From the NCBI GenBank assembly GCA_035771165.1, contig JAWNZC010000111.1, positions 62,001 through 126,000 on the forward strand: a stretch of 64,000 bases of DNA. Direction: 5' to 3'. Shown here in pieces: positions 1 through 10,729 of the stretch. The notes beneath the pieces were generated by a model. The model was not told the origin of the DNA and ran no database searches. It was given only the letters and a program-made list of their open reading frames with translations. Position 1 is the stretch's first letter. Each line of letters opens with the position of its first letter. A program made the position numbers and the translations under genes. The DNA is from Paragorgia papillata. Its lineage: Eukaryota > Cnidaria > Anthozoa > Scleralcyonacea > Coralliidae.

Positions 1-578
1 ACCAGTTGTTGCAGTAACTGCACATTTCTCACGCAGAAGGTTGCGAATAGCATTAATAAGGTAAGTCTTACCAGTACCAGCCACACCAATAATAATGAGG
101 CATAATGGTTCTTTTTCACATGAAATATCATCAAAATGTGATTTAGCAATATTATAAGCAAGACCTTGCATTTCACTGAAACTGTGTATGTCTACAACTT
201 CATACTGGTTAGTAGTGATATGATTATCTTTTCTGTTTTTTATTCATGTTGGCATTTCATGAATTTGTTGCTACGAATACTGAGCTCTGTCTTGGTGCCA
301 GTCATGTGTTGAATCTAGGATTTGTTCAGAGTTATGAAATGGTGCTTGAAGTTCGGATAAAATCATCCATTCTTCTCGGGTATTGCTTTCTTCATCAGAA
401 GGTTCGTTTTCTGGTTCTAGTTGACTCTGAATAACAGTTTGTAGTTTATCAAACCAGTTTGGGACATGGATTTGTCCATAAGGTGTCTGCAAGAATTGCC
501 AACTATTTGTTACAATTTCGTCAGTTGGTTCTTGGTCACCCCATGCATTGTTTTGGGTTGTGCTCCAGGGTTTATACC

Positions 579-2120
579 TCAGAAGTTGATACTTGCAATA
601 AAGGCCAAAATTTGGCCTTTAGGATTGGGGGAGTAAGTAGGGAATATCCTTGGGACAACATTCTGTGGAAGTTTTGTTAGCTCATTGTTAACAACTTTGT
701 ATGTTGTAGCAAATGGAACAAAGTTCATGTTCATAATATCGCGCGAACTGTCATACTGTTGACGGTTAGCATATACATCAAGAAGTGAATTATTGGTGGA
801 AGAATCATCATCCTCAATAGATGCATTGTCACGTACTCTACATGAACCATTCCGACTCACTGAAATCACTTTAAATGATGAACTATGTAATTTTAGTAAC
901 AACAAATGATGCATTGTCTCTTGAGCTGCATAATCTCTTTCACCAAGAGTTTTCATGACTACCTTCTTGAAAGCCCTGTGAGGGTCGGTATTATTCTCAA
1001 CATTCTGGACAATAGAATTAAATGCCTGTTTAAGCATAGGTGACCTTGGTTCACCTTTAGCAGCATACTTAGTGGGATATTCAACACAAGCATAATGATC
1101 AATAACAACCTGAATATCACAGTTAGCTCTCCAGCCTTGGAGTTGCAGCTGTTGGTGGTTGTTCAATCTCGAATCATTTCTTTTAGTAACAATCTTTGCT
1201 CTATAGTGTACATTATCACCTTTACTGTGAATTTGTTCAAATTCAAATTTTGTCTGAGGACAGTGATCAAATGGGAAATGGAATCTGCACTTCAACTCTG
1301 ATTCATTAGATTTTTTCCTTAGACAGTAGCTTGTGCTACAACGAGTGTGACGTTGAACCATGTTCAAAAAATCTACATAATCAGATTCTACTTCAAAGTC
1401 AGGAATGTCATTATGACGTTTCTGACATGGATGAATTTGTGGTCTTATCCACATATCCTCATCTGGTGGGTTTGGGTTAACTGTTGACAATAACCAATCA
1501 ACATACTGACATGCTAAGTCAGCAGCTTTCTTACCAGCTTCGATATCCTGATCCAGTTCTGTTGTGTCAGGACAAATCATTGTCATCTTTAAATTTATGA
1601 GCTAAGAACCCTTTTAGAGCAGTTTGAGTAAGCTGACACAAACCTGGATCATTATTTAGTTTAGCAGTACCATGACAATGAATACTACCTCTACCTTGGT
1701 ATTCATATATGAACCAGTAAGAATATCACCAAGAGTATCATAAAGCCAGTGTTTAACAAATGTTTCTAGTCTTTGGGTGAAAAACCAATCCACAAGATGA
1801 GGATTGTTAATGACATTTTGTCGCCTTATCTCACTGGTGGCATTATCTGTATTTACTCCAAACAGAGCATGTGACTCAGGCCAATGCATATCTGCTGATG
1901 AAAAAGTAAAGAACAATGTTGGTGCTCCAACATTAGTTATAATGGCTTTGAGTTCCTCTCTCACTTTATTCCAGTATGCATTTGTACCAGCAATATTGCC
2001 AACATATCTTGACACTTTGGCCATGAATACAGCTGAGTTGTTACTTACAGCCATTTCACGTAACTCATCAATAGTGAGATGAGCTTGTGAGATGAGGGTT
2101 TTGTTTGAGGAGTATTCCAC
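579..2120 (-). pseudogene. Rep (HUH nuclease) domain of the Helitron in two frames
   Basis: Two long open stretches (2120-1656 and 1586-579) make the Helitron-like N domain. The first holds the [11 protein letters not shown] block and the PHLVDWFF block typical of Helitron Rep. The metal-binding HxH lies between the two open stretches, in a frame reached by a shift near 1715. The second stretch holds EYPTKYAAKGEPRS near residue 170, where two tyrosines four residues apart (Y-x3-Y) match the catalytic tyrosine pair of Helitron Rep. All key residues are visible, so decay is recent or partly due to sequencing. Confidence 0.75.
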
Positions 2121-3199
2121 TCTGTTGTAAAATACGCTTTCTGTGAATCATATTGAAAGCCCAGTATGAAAATCTGGGGTGGTTAGTGAAACGGTACACC
2201 CATTTACCATCAATAATTTCAGCAAATTTCAACAGATGCTTAATTATTTCTTGAAGAGGAACTTTCTCAAGAGGGCTTGATTAGTGGGATCACCTTTCCC
2301 ATCAGGAAATAATGTTTGGAAAAGCCATAGAGTGGCTAGACGTGAGATCTGATATTCATTTAATGGCTCATTTTCAATTGTCAGCCATTCATTTTCAGAA
2401 AGCTGATCTATAACCGCTTATCTGTCGTCGTCGTTGTTGTTGTTGACCAACAGGTACGAAACTACTCACGTCTGTCAAGTCATTATAAACTGTGTCCTCA
2501 GAAGGATCATCAGTGGGTGGGCCCCAATCAGGCATGATACTATCATCAGAGACTATTTCATCTTCTGTCTCAACAGTCACAAGTTCTGGTGGAACGCCAT
2601 TTTCAGGCAAAGAGTTTAATGCATCTACATTAATTTCTAACTCAGTATAATGAGGATTATTATGTATCAGTCACAACAATGCATTGTGCACTTTTTCTCT
2701 TCTCACAGTTACATCTTTAAATGTGCTATCTTTGCCTATGACCTTGACAATAATTATGGCCAATTCCTTAGGATATCTTGGCAATGATGTTGCCAGTTCT
2801 TTCACATTTTGTGGCAAGTTAATACAATGCCCTGAGTAACCCCGTTGCCCACCAGGTTTAATATAAACTCGCATAATTGGGAGAGCACGAGCAATCAACA
2901 TTTCCTCAACTTGAGTTAAACCTTGTAACTCAATTGGAACAGGGAAGGAATCATTGAATTCTCAACTGAAAACTTTTTAGGAGTTTTCGTATCTCTAGAA
3001 CATCGTGAACACACATAATTTTCGAGTGATCTTGGTTGAGATTTCATTGGCCATGCCTCAGAACAAATTGTGCACTGACTGATGGAATATTCAACAGATT
3101 TATGAAATTTATTAATATTAGACTTTGCCCAACATTGTTTTTCAAGACCACCATTTTTTATGATGTCAAATTCTTTCAAATATTCTTGTTGATTTGCAA

Positions 3200-3545
3200 T
3201 ATTTTGGTTTGCTTTACATTTGCAGGTCTACTTTGCTGTTCAACATCACGTTCCTCTGCTTGTGCTTTTCTTTTCTGACAATTTTCATGACTTTCGAGTC
3301 TAGTGTGTTTCTCAATCTCAATTTGTTCTGCTCGTTTTTGTTTCTGATACTTTTTATCATTTTCAAGTCTACTGTGTTTCTCATTTTCAGTTTCTTCTGC
3401 TCGTTTTCTTTTTTGATATTTTCTAGCATTTTGCAGTCGAGTCTGTTTCGCACTTGCAGTTTCTACTGTCCTTTTTGTTTTCTTATATTCTCTAGCATTT
3501 TGCAGTCTAGTTTTTTTCTGACTTTTTGTTTCCTCTGAACGTTTT
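3200..3545 (-). repeat. Coding 69-bp repeats in the Helitron Rep N-terminus
   Basis: Degenerate units of about 69 bp follow each other (for example 3329-3397 and 3398-3466). On the minus strand they encode 23-residue Lys/Arg/Glu-rich units ending in blocks such as KRAEE, likely helical. Such charged repeats are common at Helitron Rep N-termini. Unit boundaries are approximate. Confidence 0.6.
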
Positions 3546-3628
3546 TGTCTTATACGTTTTCTAGCTTTATCTCGTCGGTTTGCAATTTAATATCAAAGTG
3601 TTTGTCTGTTAATGGTAATGTTTCAAGT

Positions 3629-4420
3629 TCATTTGCTTTCAAAATTCAATTCACTTGATAAAGAACATAAATATTGCTCTAATTCACTGAGAGTGGCATA
3701 TTTCATGACAACAGCGGTGCCATTAGGATCAGGCATACCAGCAGAATTTCTGGCATGAGGGTCAAATACATAGTAAGCAGAAATATCCAAATCATGTATT
3801 AAGGCCATCATATAGCCTTCTAATATTATAATAGCATACTTGATGTGTGTGAAAGTATTCACCAACGCTGAACTAAGGGTAAAGTATGGAGCTTCGACTT
3901 CATGGTCATAATTTCTGATCAGACCTTGACAGTCTTTTCCATAGTTTATAAACCAGGTTTGGTTTTTATTTTGTGCCTCAATGGGCTCCACCACAATGGG
4001 TAGATTAATATTATTTTGTGCCTCAATGGGCTCCACCACAATGGGTAGATCAATATTATTTTGTGCCTCAATGGGCTCTACCACAATAGGTAGATCAATA
4101 TTATTTTGTGCCTCAATGGGCTCTACCACAATGGGAAGATCAATATTATTTTGTGCCTCAATGGGCTCTACCACAATGGGTAGATCAATATTAGTGACCA
4201 TATATCTGTCGTCAGTCATGATAATCGACCAGTTGTTTCCCGACGAACTAAAAATAGTCGGTAAATAGCTCAACGACAAATAACCCTCACGCGGAATGTG
4301 ACCATTTTCAAAAGCATACAAGTACATATTATCTCCTTGCAATAAGACAGAGTCGATTGTTGACGAGTTCCACCCGAGTACTGGAATTTCTTGCGCTGTT
4401 AACAGCGCCGATAAACTCAT
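3629..4420 (-). CDS. C76/OTU-like cysteine peptidase-like protein of the Helitron
   Basis: This open frame has 263 codons. The C-terminal third resembles the herpesvirus-tegument-like (C76) deubiquitinase fold seen in transposon proteins: a strand with ILEGYMMAL, then a YYVFDPHARNSAG segment with an Asp-His pair, then GTAVVMKYATLSELEQYL. The N-terminal part (SALLTAQEIPVLGWNSSTID) matches the helix that follows the active-site Cys in that fold. The Cys-containing loop itself is not seen. The ATG at 4420 lies just after a possible splice acceptor, so an upstream exon may hold it or it may be lost. Residues 77-151 are five 15-residue repeats. Peptidase activity is inference. Confidence 0.5.
   Translation of the reverse strand: MSLSALLTAQEIPVLGWNSSTIDSVLLQGDNMYLYAFENGHIPREGYLSLSYLPTIFSSSGNNWSIIMTDDRYMVTNIDLPIVVEPIEAQNNIDLPIVVEPIEAQNNIDLPIVVEPIEAQNNIDLPIVVEPIEAQNNINLPIVVEPIEAQNKNQTWFINYGKDCQGLIRNYDHEVEAPYFTLSSALVNTFTHIKYAIIILEGYMMALIHDLDISAYYVFDPHARNSAGMPDPNGTAVVMKYATLSELEQYLCSLSSELNFESK
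3966..4190. repeat. Five tandem 45-bp units inside the peptidase-like gene
   Basis: The unit starts TTATTTTGTGCCTCAATGGG and repeats five times with only a few substitutions and no length change. 45 bp keeps the frame and encodes 15 residues around LPIVVEPIEAQN. The near identity points to recent expansion. Confidence 0.95.
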
Positions 4421-4920
4421 GAATGTGAGTGGCTCTTCACTTGTCCACTACCTATAATATATATAAATTCAATCTTATCTGGCATATTAGAGGTGTTATA
4501 GAACAGAACTAATATATTAGGGTTGGTCCTACCTAACAACAACTGCAAAGGAGTCTATAATATTATAACAACATCATTAGACCATTAATTTTGACACCCC
4601 ATTTCCCCAAGATTTTTATTGGAATTTAATGTCAAAAGTAAAGAATATGGAACATAATTTTCAAAAAATGTAAACATTTTTTTCTGGAACACTAACAATA
4701 AATGTTGGACATATAACAATATAACAAAATGAACATTGTTAATATGTGAACAGTAAGTGGAATGTTATCTGCAACCTCAGATACCAATGCACTCAATCTG
4801 TTGGAACATACAAGTTTTTTCCTGAACATTAACAAATGTCTAACAACAGTATAATATGAACATCAATATGTCAACGGTTCAGTTAGTTCTTTTAAAATTG
4901 ACACACTTTTAAAATTGAGT
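4421..4920. other. AT-rich spacer between two Helitron genes
   Basis: No ORF of note. The stretch has loosely repeated GAACATTAACAA-like words (4680-4860) and probably holds the promoter of the peptidase-like gene on the minus strand. Confidence 0.4.
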
Positions 4921-5782
4921 TTAGATAGTGAGGTGAATGTCAATGATTTTGTTAGATTGGCAGTCATAAGTCACTGTAACATCACCAAGTGTGAGTATGC
5001 TTTCAATAACTTCTTCCTTAGTAGCATCTTCAGAGATGTTGCAGATGCTGAATAACTTGTTTGCTACATCATTGTTGATGGTGAAATGCATCCTCTTAGC
5101 TGGTGTGTTGCTTGAGGTCTGGAGAAAGATTCTGATATACCATTGTGAAGTGCAGTTGGCTGCTTTTCGAGTTAAATGACATTGCGAACAAAAAGCCACT
5201 GTACCTTTGACTGTGAGTTTCTTCGAACACGAACAGCAGGAACTGTATTTCGATATGTTGCTTACACCAAGCATAGCTGCTGTACATGTAACTTCTTTAA
5301 GGGTGCAAACCTCACCAATGGTAGGCAGTTCCTTTGTAAAAGGTTGGACGTCTGTGATTGTACATTCATCCTCTTGCTTGGGTGTATTTAAGTATCGCAG
5401 ATTTTGAGACTGTTTTACCCTTAGTTTGTTGAAGATGTAAGTCGAGCCCACTGCAACAGTGTCAGCATGTGCTCTCCAGAAGATGACCTTTATAAATCCT
5501 GTCGGATCTACAATGTATCCTTCCTGCTTTTTAACAGGAATTGTTTGCAGAACAACAATTTTGGTTGACTCCAAATGTGCCACATAACCTTTTATGGCAA
5601 CAAGTTGCCCAATTGCAACCTGTGAGAGTGAAACAATCGAAATGACATCTTCTTGACTTTTGTAGCTGAAGGTAATCTGTTGGCGTGAAGGTAGTTTTGT
5701 TATTTATGACCACATCTTCTCTTCCATACTTGTTACTCAAACTATATTTCTTGATCTTGACTGGGGACTTTTGTTGTGCCAT
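4921..5782 (-). pseudogene. RPA1-like single-strand DNA binding protein of the Helitron
   Basis: Two overlapping open frames (5782-5531 and 5583-4921) together make one OB-fold protein resembling the large subunit of replication protein A. The first gives the N-terminus (MAQQKSPVKIKKYSLSNKYG), and the frame shifts by one base near 5650. The second carries the C-terminal OB fold with a zinc ribbon: CCSCSKK and, about 15 residues later, FCSQC, then the closing strands of the fold. RPA-like proteins are carried by many Helitrons and are thought to protect single-stranded intermediates. Position directly upstream of the peptidase-like and Rep genes, same strand, supports a single element. Confidence 0.7.
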
Positions 5783-5832
5783 TGCAGAGAGGGTTTCTTT
5801 TTTCTCCAGTGCAAAGCATACACTCTTAACTA

Positions 5833-5926
5833 CGTTGGTGTCTGTCTGTAGATTGCAGTTAAAGTTGGTAACTGGACCACGTTGGTGTCTGTCTGTATAT
5901 TGCAGTTAAAGTTGGTAACTGGACCA
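5833..5926. repeat. Two tandem 47-bp units
   Basis: A 47-bp unit beginning CGTTGGTGTCTGTCTGTAGA is present twice head to tail (5833-5879 and 5880-5926) with one difference. It lies just upstream of the RPA-like gene. Confidence 0.9.
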
Positions 5927-6888
5927 GACCTTTTTACTGGTGATACAGCATGGATATAACAATCTATTTCAGATGGTTCCGAGAAATAAATAATAGAAAT
6001 GTATATGTTACTACCGGTTACTTCAAACTCAAACAAGGACCTTACTGTAAACCATAACACAAGTCCTAATCTATAAACCCTAGGCCTATAAGTCAAAATA
6101 TGATACACAAACGTTCTCTGATCAAAATTTTAATACAACAGGCTTTCGGCTGTCAGTCTACAGCCTTCGACGGGTCAAAGATGAATGGAAAATAAGTCTC
6201 TATATAGTATATATATGAGTGAAATGTAGATGACGGTAATGGGCTTCTAACTTATTAGAGTTTTTTTCCAAACCTGTTGCTATTCTTAGGGCCTCCTGCC
6301 CAGCCTTCTGGCAAATAGAAAAAATATATATTGTTGTTGCACATCATGTACTTACCAGATTTGATAGTGGCCATTTTCAATGGGCGTATGAAAATGTGCG
6401 GAAGAAAAATAAGATGACATGCATTAAGCTTAAAGGCTATGTTCACACGATGCCAGCAGTGTGAGTATATAAACAGAAGAGTTTACGTGTTCACACGAAG
6501 CCATTTATAATTTACGATTAAGCTTGTTGAACAGACTGTAGAGCAAAGAAAACAACACAGAAAGGTTTTTAAGTTACTGTTTTGAGATAAGGGAGGTTGA
6601 CTGCTTAACTGGCAGACACAACTGACAGATTCCAACCGTTTATAAAAACACTGTTTTCACTAACGATCAGTAAAACGTTGCAGATCCAAATGAATACAGT
6701 TAAACTTTCACTTTTAGTAACCTTCTGTTTGACATCATGACATGATATTAAATGATTGTAAAAAGGAATACTTACCTAGTTAAGCTTGGCCAACTTCTTC
6801 GAAAATGAAACACAGCCGAAAACACGAGGCCAACGGAATCGATATTCTGGTCGACATAGCTCGGCAAAAGGACTGGGCAAGAATAGTG
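5927..6888. other. No gene seen
   Basis: Nearly 1 kb without a supportable ORF. It holds the hammerhead-like motif at 6143-6173 (minus) and otherwise looks like degraded repeat DNA. Confidence 0.5.
6143..6173 (-). ncRNA. Degenerate hammerhead-like motif
   Basis: On the minus strand a perfect 6-bp stem (GGCTGT, loop AGACTG, ACAGCC) is followed directly by GAAAG and preceded by CCGTCGAA. The layout (CGAA, stem II, GAAA) is that of Penelope-type hammerhead motifs, but the conserved CUGANGA is altered at two positions. It is probably the tail of a lost Penelope-like element. Confidence 0.35.
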
Positions 6889-6914
6889 TGCTGCCTCCCT
6901 GAGGGGAGGCAGCA
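6889..6914. repeat. Perfect 11-bp hairpin
   Basis: TGCTGCCTCCC and GGGAGGCAGCA flank a TGAG loop. It lies at the point where homology to a Penelope-type protein begins, so it may mark a junction. Confidence 0.85.
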
Positions 6915-7908
6915 ATAACTTTCGAACCTGACGAACGGCAAATTCAAACCGTATCGAAAACCGAACGACGAGCCACTATACATCCACAGCCAGTCTAACC
7001 ATCCGCCTTCCATCCTAAGACAGCTACCTAACTCAATAAATAACAGAGTTTCGAGACTGTCTTGCGACCAGTAAACGTTTAATGCAGCAGCGCCAACCTA
7101 CGAAGACGCTCTCAAACACAGCAACTTTGACGTAAATCTCACTTATAACGACAGCAACAACAACGAGACTAACGAAAACAGGCCGGTGACAACAAACCGT
7201 AGAAGGAACAGGAACAGAAACGTCATTTGGTACAACCACCCTCCGTACAGCAAGAATGTAAAGACGAACATAGGACGAAACTTTCTTAACCTCATCGACA
7301 AACACTTCCCCCAATCTAACAAACTACACAAACTATTCAATCGAAATACTGTTAAAGTTAGCTATAGCTGCATGGAGAACATTCAGAACATAATCCGCAG
7401 ACAGAACAACCGCATCCTCGCAAGCAGAAAGAACGCGGACACCAACGACGACAAATGCAACTGCCGACAACGCGACGAATGCCCGATCCCTGAAAACTGT
7501 TTGGCAAAAAGCGTAATATACCAAGCCGAGGTAACCACGCACTATGACGGAGAAATTAAGAAATACATCGGTATGACGGCGAACGAGTTCAAGCAGCGGT
7601 ACCGGAACCATGTGAAGTCTTTCCGCGACGCAAAGTACGCTAACGAGACTGAGCTTTTAAAGCACGTTTGGAATCTTAAGACGAAAAACCGCGATTTTGG
7701 AATAAAGTGGTCAATTGTGGCCTACCGAAATGGCTCTAGAAGGTGCAACCTCTGCCTGGAAGAAAAATTGATGATTATGAACGCCGACAAGAAAAAACGT
7801 CTGAACAAAAGAACCGAAATTCTTGCGAAGTGTCGGCACACGGACAAAGACCGACTAATGAACGCCTGCCGACGACAAACACACAACGATGGTATTGAGC
7901 ACTCTTGA
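6915..7908 (+). pseudogene. Penelope-like element 1, C-terminal part (RT end and GIY-YIG nuclease)
   Basis: The plus-strand frame begins inside the C-terminal part of a Penelope-type reverse transcriptase (KFKPYRKPNDEPLYIHSQ, followed by SNHPP and QLP blocks). It hits an in-frame TAA near 7074, then stays open to 7908. The last 240 codons (from ATG 7186) carry a CxC...CPI segment and a GIY-YIG endonuclease: YQAEVTTHYD, KKYIGMTANEFKQRYRNH, and a conserved C-terminal CRH block. The catalytic RT palm is missing, so the copy is 5' truncated, which is usual for these elements. The family is firm, the lineage within Penelope-like elements is not determined. Confidence 0.8.
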
Positions 7909-7950
7909 ACCATACCCCAGCTTTGTAACATTCTTGTTACACACGTCCTT

Positions 7951-7954
<4 letters not shown>

Positions 7955-8028
<74 letters not shown>
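7955..8028. repeat. AT microsatellite
   Basis: About 74 bp of nearly pure (AT)n with one interrupting C. It separates the two Penelope-like elements. Confidence 0.95.
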
Positions 8029-8113
8029 GTATAATTATTAAATTATTTAATAATGTCATGCTCATGAGTGGCATATCGGTAAGTCAAAATTACTATTTCA
8101 AAAGGAATTAGAT

Positions 8114-10272
8114 ATGCCACAAAGAACTCGGCATGAGAAAGATGTCTTAAGACCTACTAACAACAAAACAACGAAGGGTCTCAAGTTCGTTCCCAACTCC
8201 GGGCCTATTGATTTATTTTCAGTCAAAGAAGACACTGAAGCTTTTTTCCGCCGTTTACGCCTAAAAGCCCATTTTCATAATCAGTCCTCCACCTTTAATA
8301 AGGATGTCTTTGAGGAAATCAACCCTAAAAAGTCTTCTTGGTCTCCACCTGAAGGCCAATTTTCGTCTCTTGATCTTTTTGTTCGACAGTGCCGCCATGA
8401 AATTGACAGATTAAATCATTCACGCCCCAAAAGGGCTTCTAACCTTAACAAAGAGGAACTTCTAGCTTTTCAATCATTGCGTGGTCGTAATGACGTTGTC
8501 ATCAAACCTGCGGACAAAGGTGGTGCCGTTGTTGTCTGGAGATCTGACTTGTACCGACAAGAAGCTCTTCGTCAACTCAACGATGCCTCGTTTTACACTA
8601 AGTTAAATTCCGATTCCACCCCTACTCACCAAAAAACTGTCAAAACTACCATTAACAATCTTATTCAAGCCGGTGAATTGCCTGCCTCTGCCTCCAACCT
8701 GATAATCACCACTCCTAGAACACCAGTTATCTATTTTTTACCTAAAATTCATAAACCCAACAATCCTGGCAGGCCGATCGTCTCTGCTTGCAGCTGTCCC
8801 ACTGAACTCATTTCCAGCTTTTTAGACAATGTTATGTCACCTTTGGTAAAGAAGTTGCCTTCTTATATCAAAGATACAAAACATGCTCTCCAGATTTTCG
8901 ATCAAATACATTTCAGCGGTTCCAGTAAATTCATTTTCACTATGGATGTTAAGTCTCTCTGGAAGCTTTGAAGTTTTTCTTTGATCAACGCACCGTTTTG
9001 GAACCATCCACCACTACATTACTTCGCTTGGCAGAACTTGTACTCACCCTCAACAATTTTTCATTTGATGGTGAACATTACCAACAGATTAGTGGAGTAG
9101 CAATGGGTACCAAAATGGGCCCTAGCTACGCAAACTTATTTGTTGGTTATGTTGAAAAACAAATCTTTGAACGATACACTGGACCCTTTCCTGATCTCTT
9201 TAAGAGATACATAGATGATTGTTTCGGAACAGCATCGTGCTCACGTGTGAATTTAGAGAGATTTATTAATTATGTTAATGATTTCCATCCAGCTCTCAAA
9301 TTCACATGGGAAATCAGGGAAACCTGTGTGTCGTTCCTGGATATCTTGGTATCGATTATTGATAATGCGCTCATGACTTCTGTCTCTTACAAGCCGACCG
9401 ATTCACATAGTTACCTTTTATTTTCATCCTCTCATCCCAAACACACTAAACAATCCATTCCATACTCTCAATTTCTGCGACTTCGCCGCCTATGCAGTGA
9501 TAACAAAGACTTTGAGACCAAATGTTTGGAAATGAGATCCTTTTTTGTCCAGCGTGGCTATCCCACCCACTTGTTAGACACTGCTATTAACAAAGCATCT
9601 AGTATTCCTCGTCCTGACACTTTAAAACAACCTTTGGAAAGAGTTTCTGATAACAAAATACCATTAGTTCTCACATTTCATCCTTTCAACTACAAAGTTA
9701 AGGATATCATTAGCCGCAATTTTCATATCCTAAAGCATGATCCTGAAACGTCAGCTGTTTTCACCGATAACCCTTTAATCTCTTTTCGGCGTAATAAAAA
9801 TATTCGTGATGGTTTAGTGCGTAGTGCCCTTAGAAAAAATCTACTGGCACCTGCGGGTACCTTTTCTTGTTCCCGTACCCGTTGTTACACGTGTTCCTTT
9901 CTTAACTCCGCTACATGTATTTTGGGACCTAAATCTAATTTTGTTATTCAGCATAATTTTACTTGCATCTCTTCCAACATCATTTACTGTATTTCTTGCA
10001 ATAAATGTTGCATGCTTTACATCGGTGAAACTGGCAGACGTTTATCTGACAGGTTTGCTGAACATCTTCGTTCCGTGAGGAACAATGATGTTGACAAGCC
10101 TGTTGCCCGACATTTTAATAGTGCCAACCATTGTATTTCAGACATGAAAGTTTGTGCCATCTCACCCATTTCTGGCGGTAATGTCAGCCGCAAAAGACTA
10201 GAAAAGCGTCTCATTTTCAAAATTGGTACCATTCATCCTCACGGACTCAACGAACGTTTTTCTTTTATTTAA
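8114..10272 (+). pseudogene. Penelope-like reverse transcriptase / GIY-YIG endonuclease
   Basis: Two open frames (8114-8971 and 8968-10272) cover one protein of about 720 residues. The first has the N-terminal RT blocks (VVIKPADKGGAVVVW, FLPKIHKPNNPGRPIVS) and ends at motif A (FTMDVKSL). The second resumes after motif A with QISGVAMGTKMGPSYANLF (motif B) and FKRYIDDCFG (motif C, catalytic DD). It then has a C-x-C-rich linker (TFSCSRTRCYTCSF) and a GIY-YIG nuclease (IIYCISCNKCCMLYIGETG, then R and H in DRFAEHLRS). A small deletion just after motif A removes several residues and shifts the frame. Everything else is open, so the copy is young or the break is an assembly error. The enzyme would nick DNA at the target and copy its RNA there. 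Confidence 0.85.
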
Positions 10273-10570
10273 CACCTTTGAAGATGTTGTTTCTGTTCAG
10301 CAAAGGCGGACATAAACAGCGTTTTCACTTTATTAGTTTATCTATTTTTACTCTCCCTCATCCTCTTTACACCCCCTCCTTTTTACTCATCGACGATATG
10401 AATAGCAAATGTCTTTCGCATCTCATTATCTATTTGTTATTGTTATTTTTCTTTGATTGGCTAATTTTTCGCATCTCATCATCAATTTGTTATTGTCAGT
10501 TTTATCTGATTGGCTTATTTTTGGTCACATGATCACCTTTCGTATATAAGGTCATTGTTTGTTTACACTC

Positions 10571-10625
10571 TTTACGTTTCTCTCTGACGAAGGGCCTTCG
10601 CTCGAAACGTTAGATTCCTACGTTC
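10571..10625 (+). ncRNA. Hammerhead-like motif in the Penelope 2 tail
   Basis: CTGACGA (CUGANGA core, 10584-10590) and GAAAC (10604-10608) flank a short stem: GGGC, loop CTTC, GCTC. An extra A lies after the CUGANGA core. A 3-bp helix I (TCT before the core with AGA after GTT) and a CG helix III are possible, more like dimer-type motifs. Hammerhead motifs are known from the ends of Penelope-like elements. Self-cleavage is not shown. Confidence 0.5.
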
Positions 10626-10729
10626 TCTGTTTCGGCAGTATATCTAACCTAAGTTACTATATTTCGATTGTTGTTTCAACACTGCCTACGCAGCACGCTA
10701 CTTTTATTTCACTATGAGGAGAAGAATGT

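Larger units (their letters stand above)
1..3560 (-). pseudogene. Helitron Rep-helicase, broken
   Basis: This is the rolling-circle replicase of the Helitron: a HUH endonuclease nicks and joins DNA and a Pif1-family helicase unwinds it. Reading on the minus strand from 3560, I see an N-terminal Lys/Glu-rich repeat region, then a Cys-rich segment (about 3100-2960), a DUF6570-like part (2901-2671), the Rep domain (2120-579), and the start of the helicase (about 245-1) with Walker A GVAGTGKT near 75-100. The HUH motif (IHCHG) lies near 1672-1685. Frame breaks fall near 1715 (just before the HUH motif), near 605 and near 245, and others are likely between 2120 and 2670. The remainder of the helicase is outside the window. 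Family assignment is firm; the exact N-terminus is not. Confidence 0.8.
1..5800 (-). mobile_element. Helitron, 5' part, truncated by the window start
   Basis: Three coding blocks lie in the same direction on the minus strand. They are an RPA1-like protein (5782 to 4921), a peptidase-like protein (4420 to 3629) and a Rep-helicase (about 3560 to 1). A HUH-type Rep followed by a Pif1-like helicase defines Helitrons, and RPA-like genes are known Helitron passengers. The helicase runs off the left edge, so the 3' CTRR end and its hairpin are not in the window. The 5' TC end must lie above 5782 but I could not fix it. Coding frames are broken in several places, so this copy is probably not autonomous. 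Confidence 0.8.
8114..10660 (+). mobile_element. Penelope-like element 2, near full length
   Basis: This element has a reverse transcriptase, a Cys-rich linker, a GIY-YIG endonuclease and a 3' tail with a hammerhead-like motif at 10584-10608. The coding region is almost complete but interrupted near 8965. The element ends are not defined: I saw no clear long terminal pseudo-repeat on the left. Confidence 0.75.

Noticed and set aside
3036..3538. Plus-strand hydrophobic ORFs with Phe/Leu repeats
   Set aside because: They are the complement of the Lys/Glu-rich Helitron repeat region; the low-complexity hydrophobic reading is an artefact.
3966..4190. CRISPR array
   Set aside because: The five 45-bp units are contiguous, with no spacers, and are in-frame coding repeats in a eukaryotic element.
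3981..4268. Plus-strand ORF with GSTTMGRSILFCAS-type repeats
   Set aside because: It is the antisense reading of the 45-bp coding minisatellite; the minus-strand protein continues on both sides.
7033..7611. Long minus-strand ORFs over Penelope 1
   Set aside because: They are shadows of the plus-strand GIY-YIG frame and show no recognisable motif.
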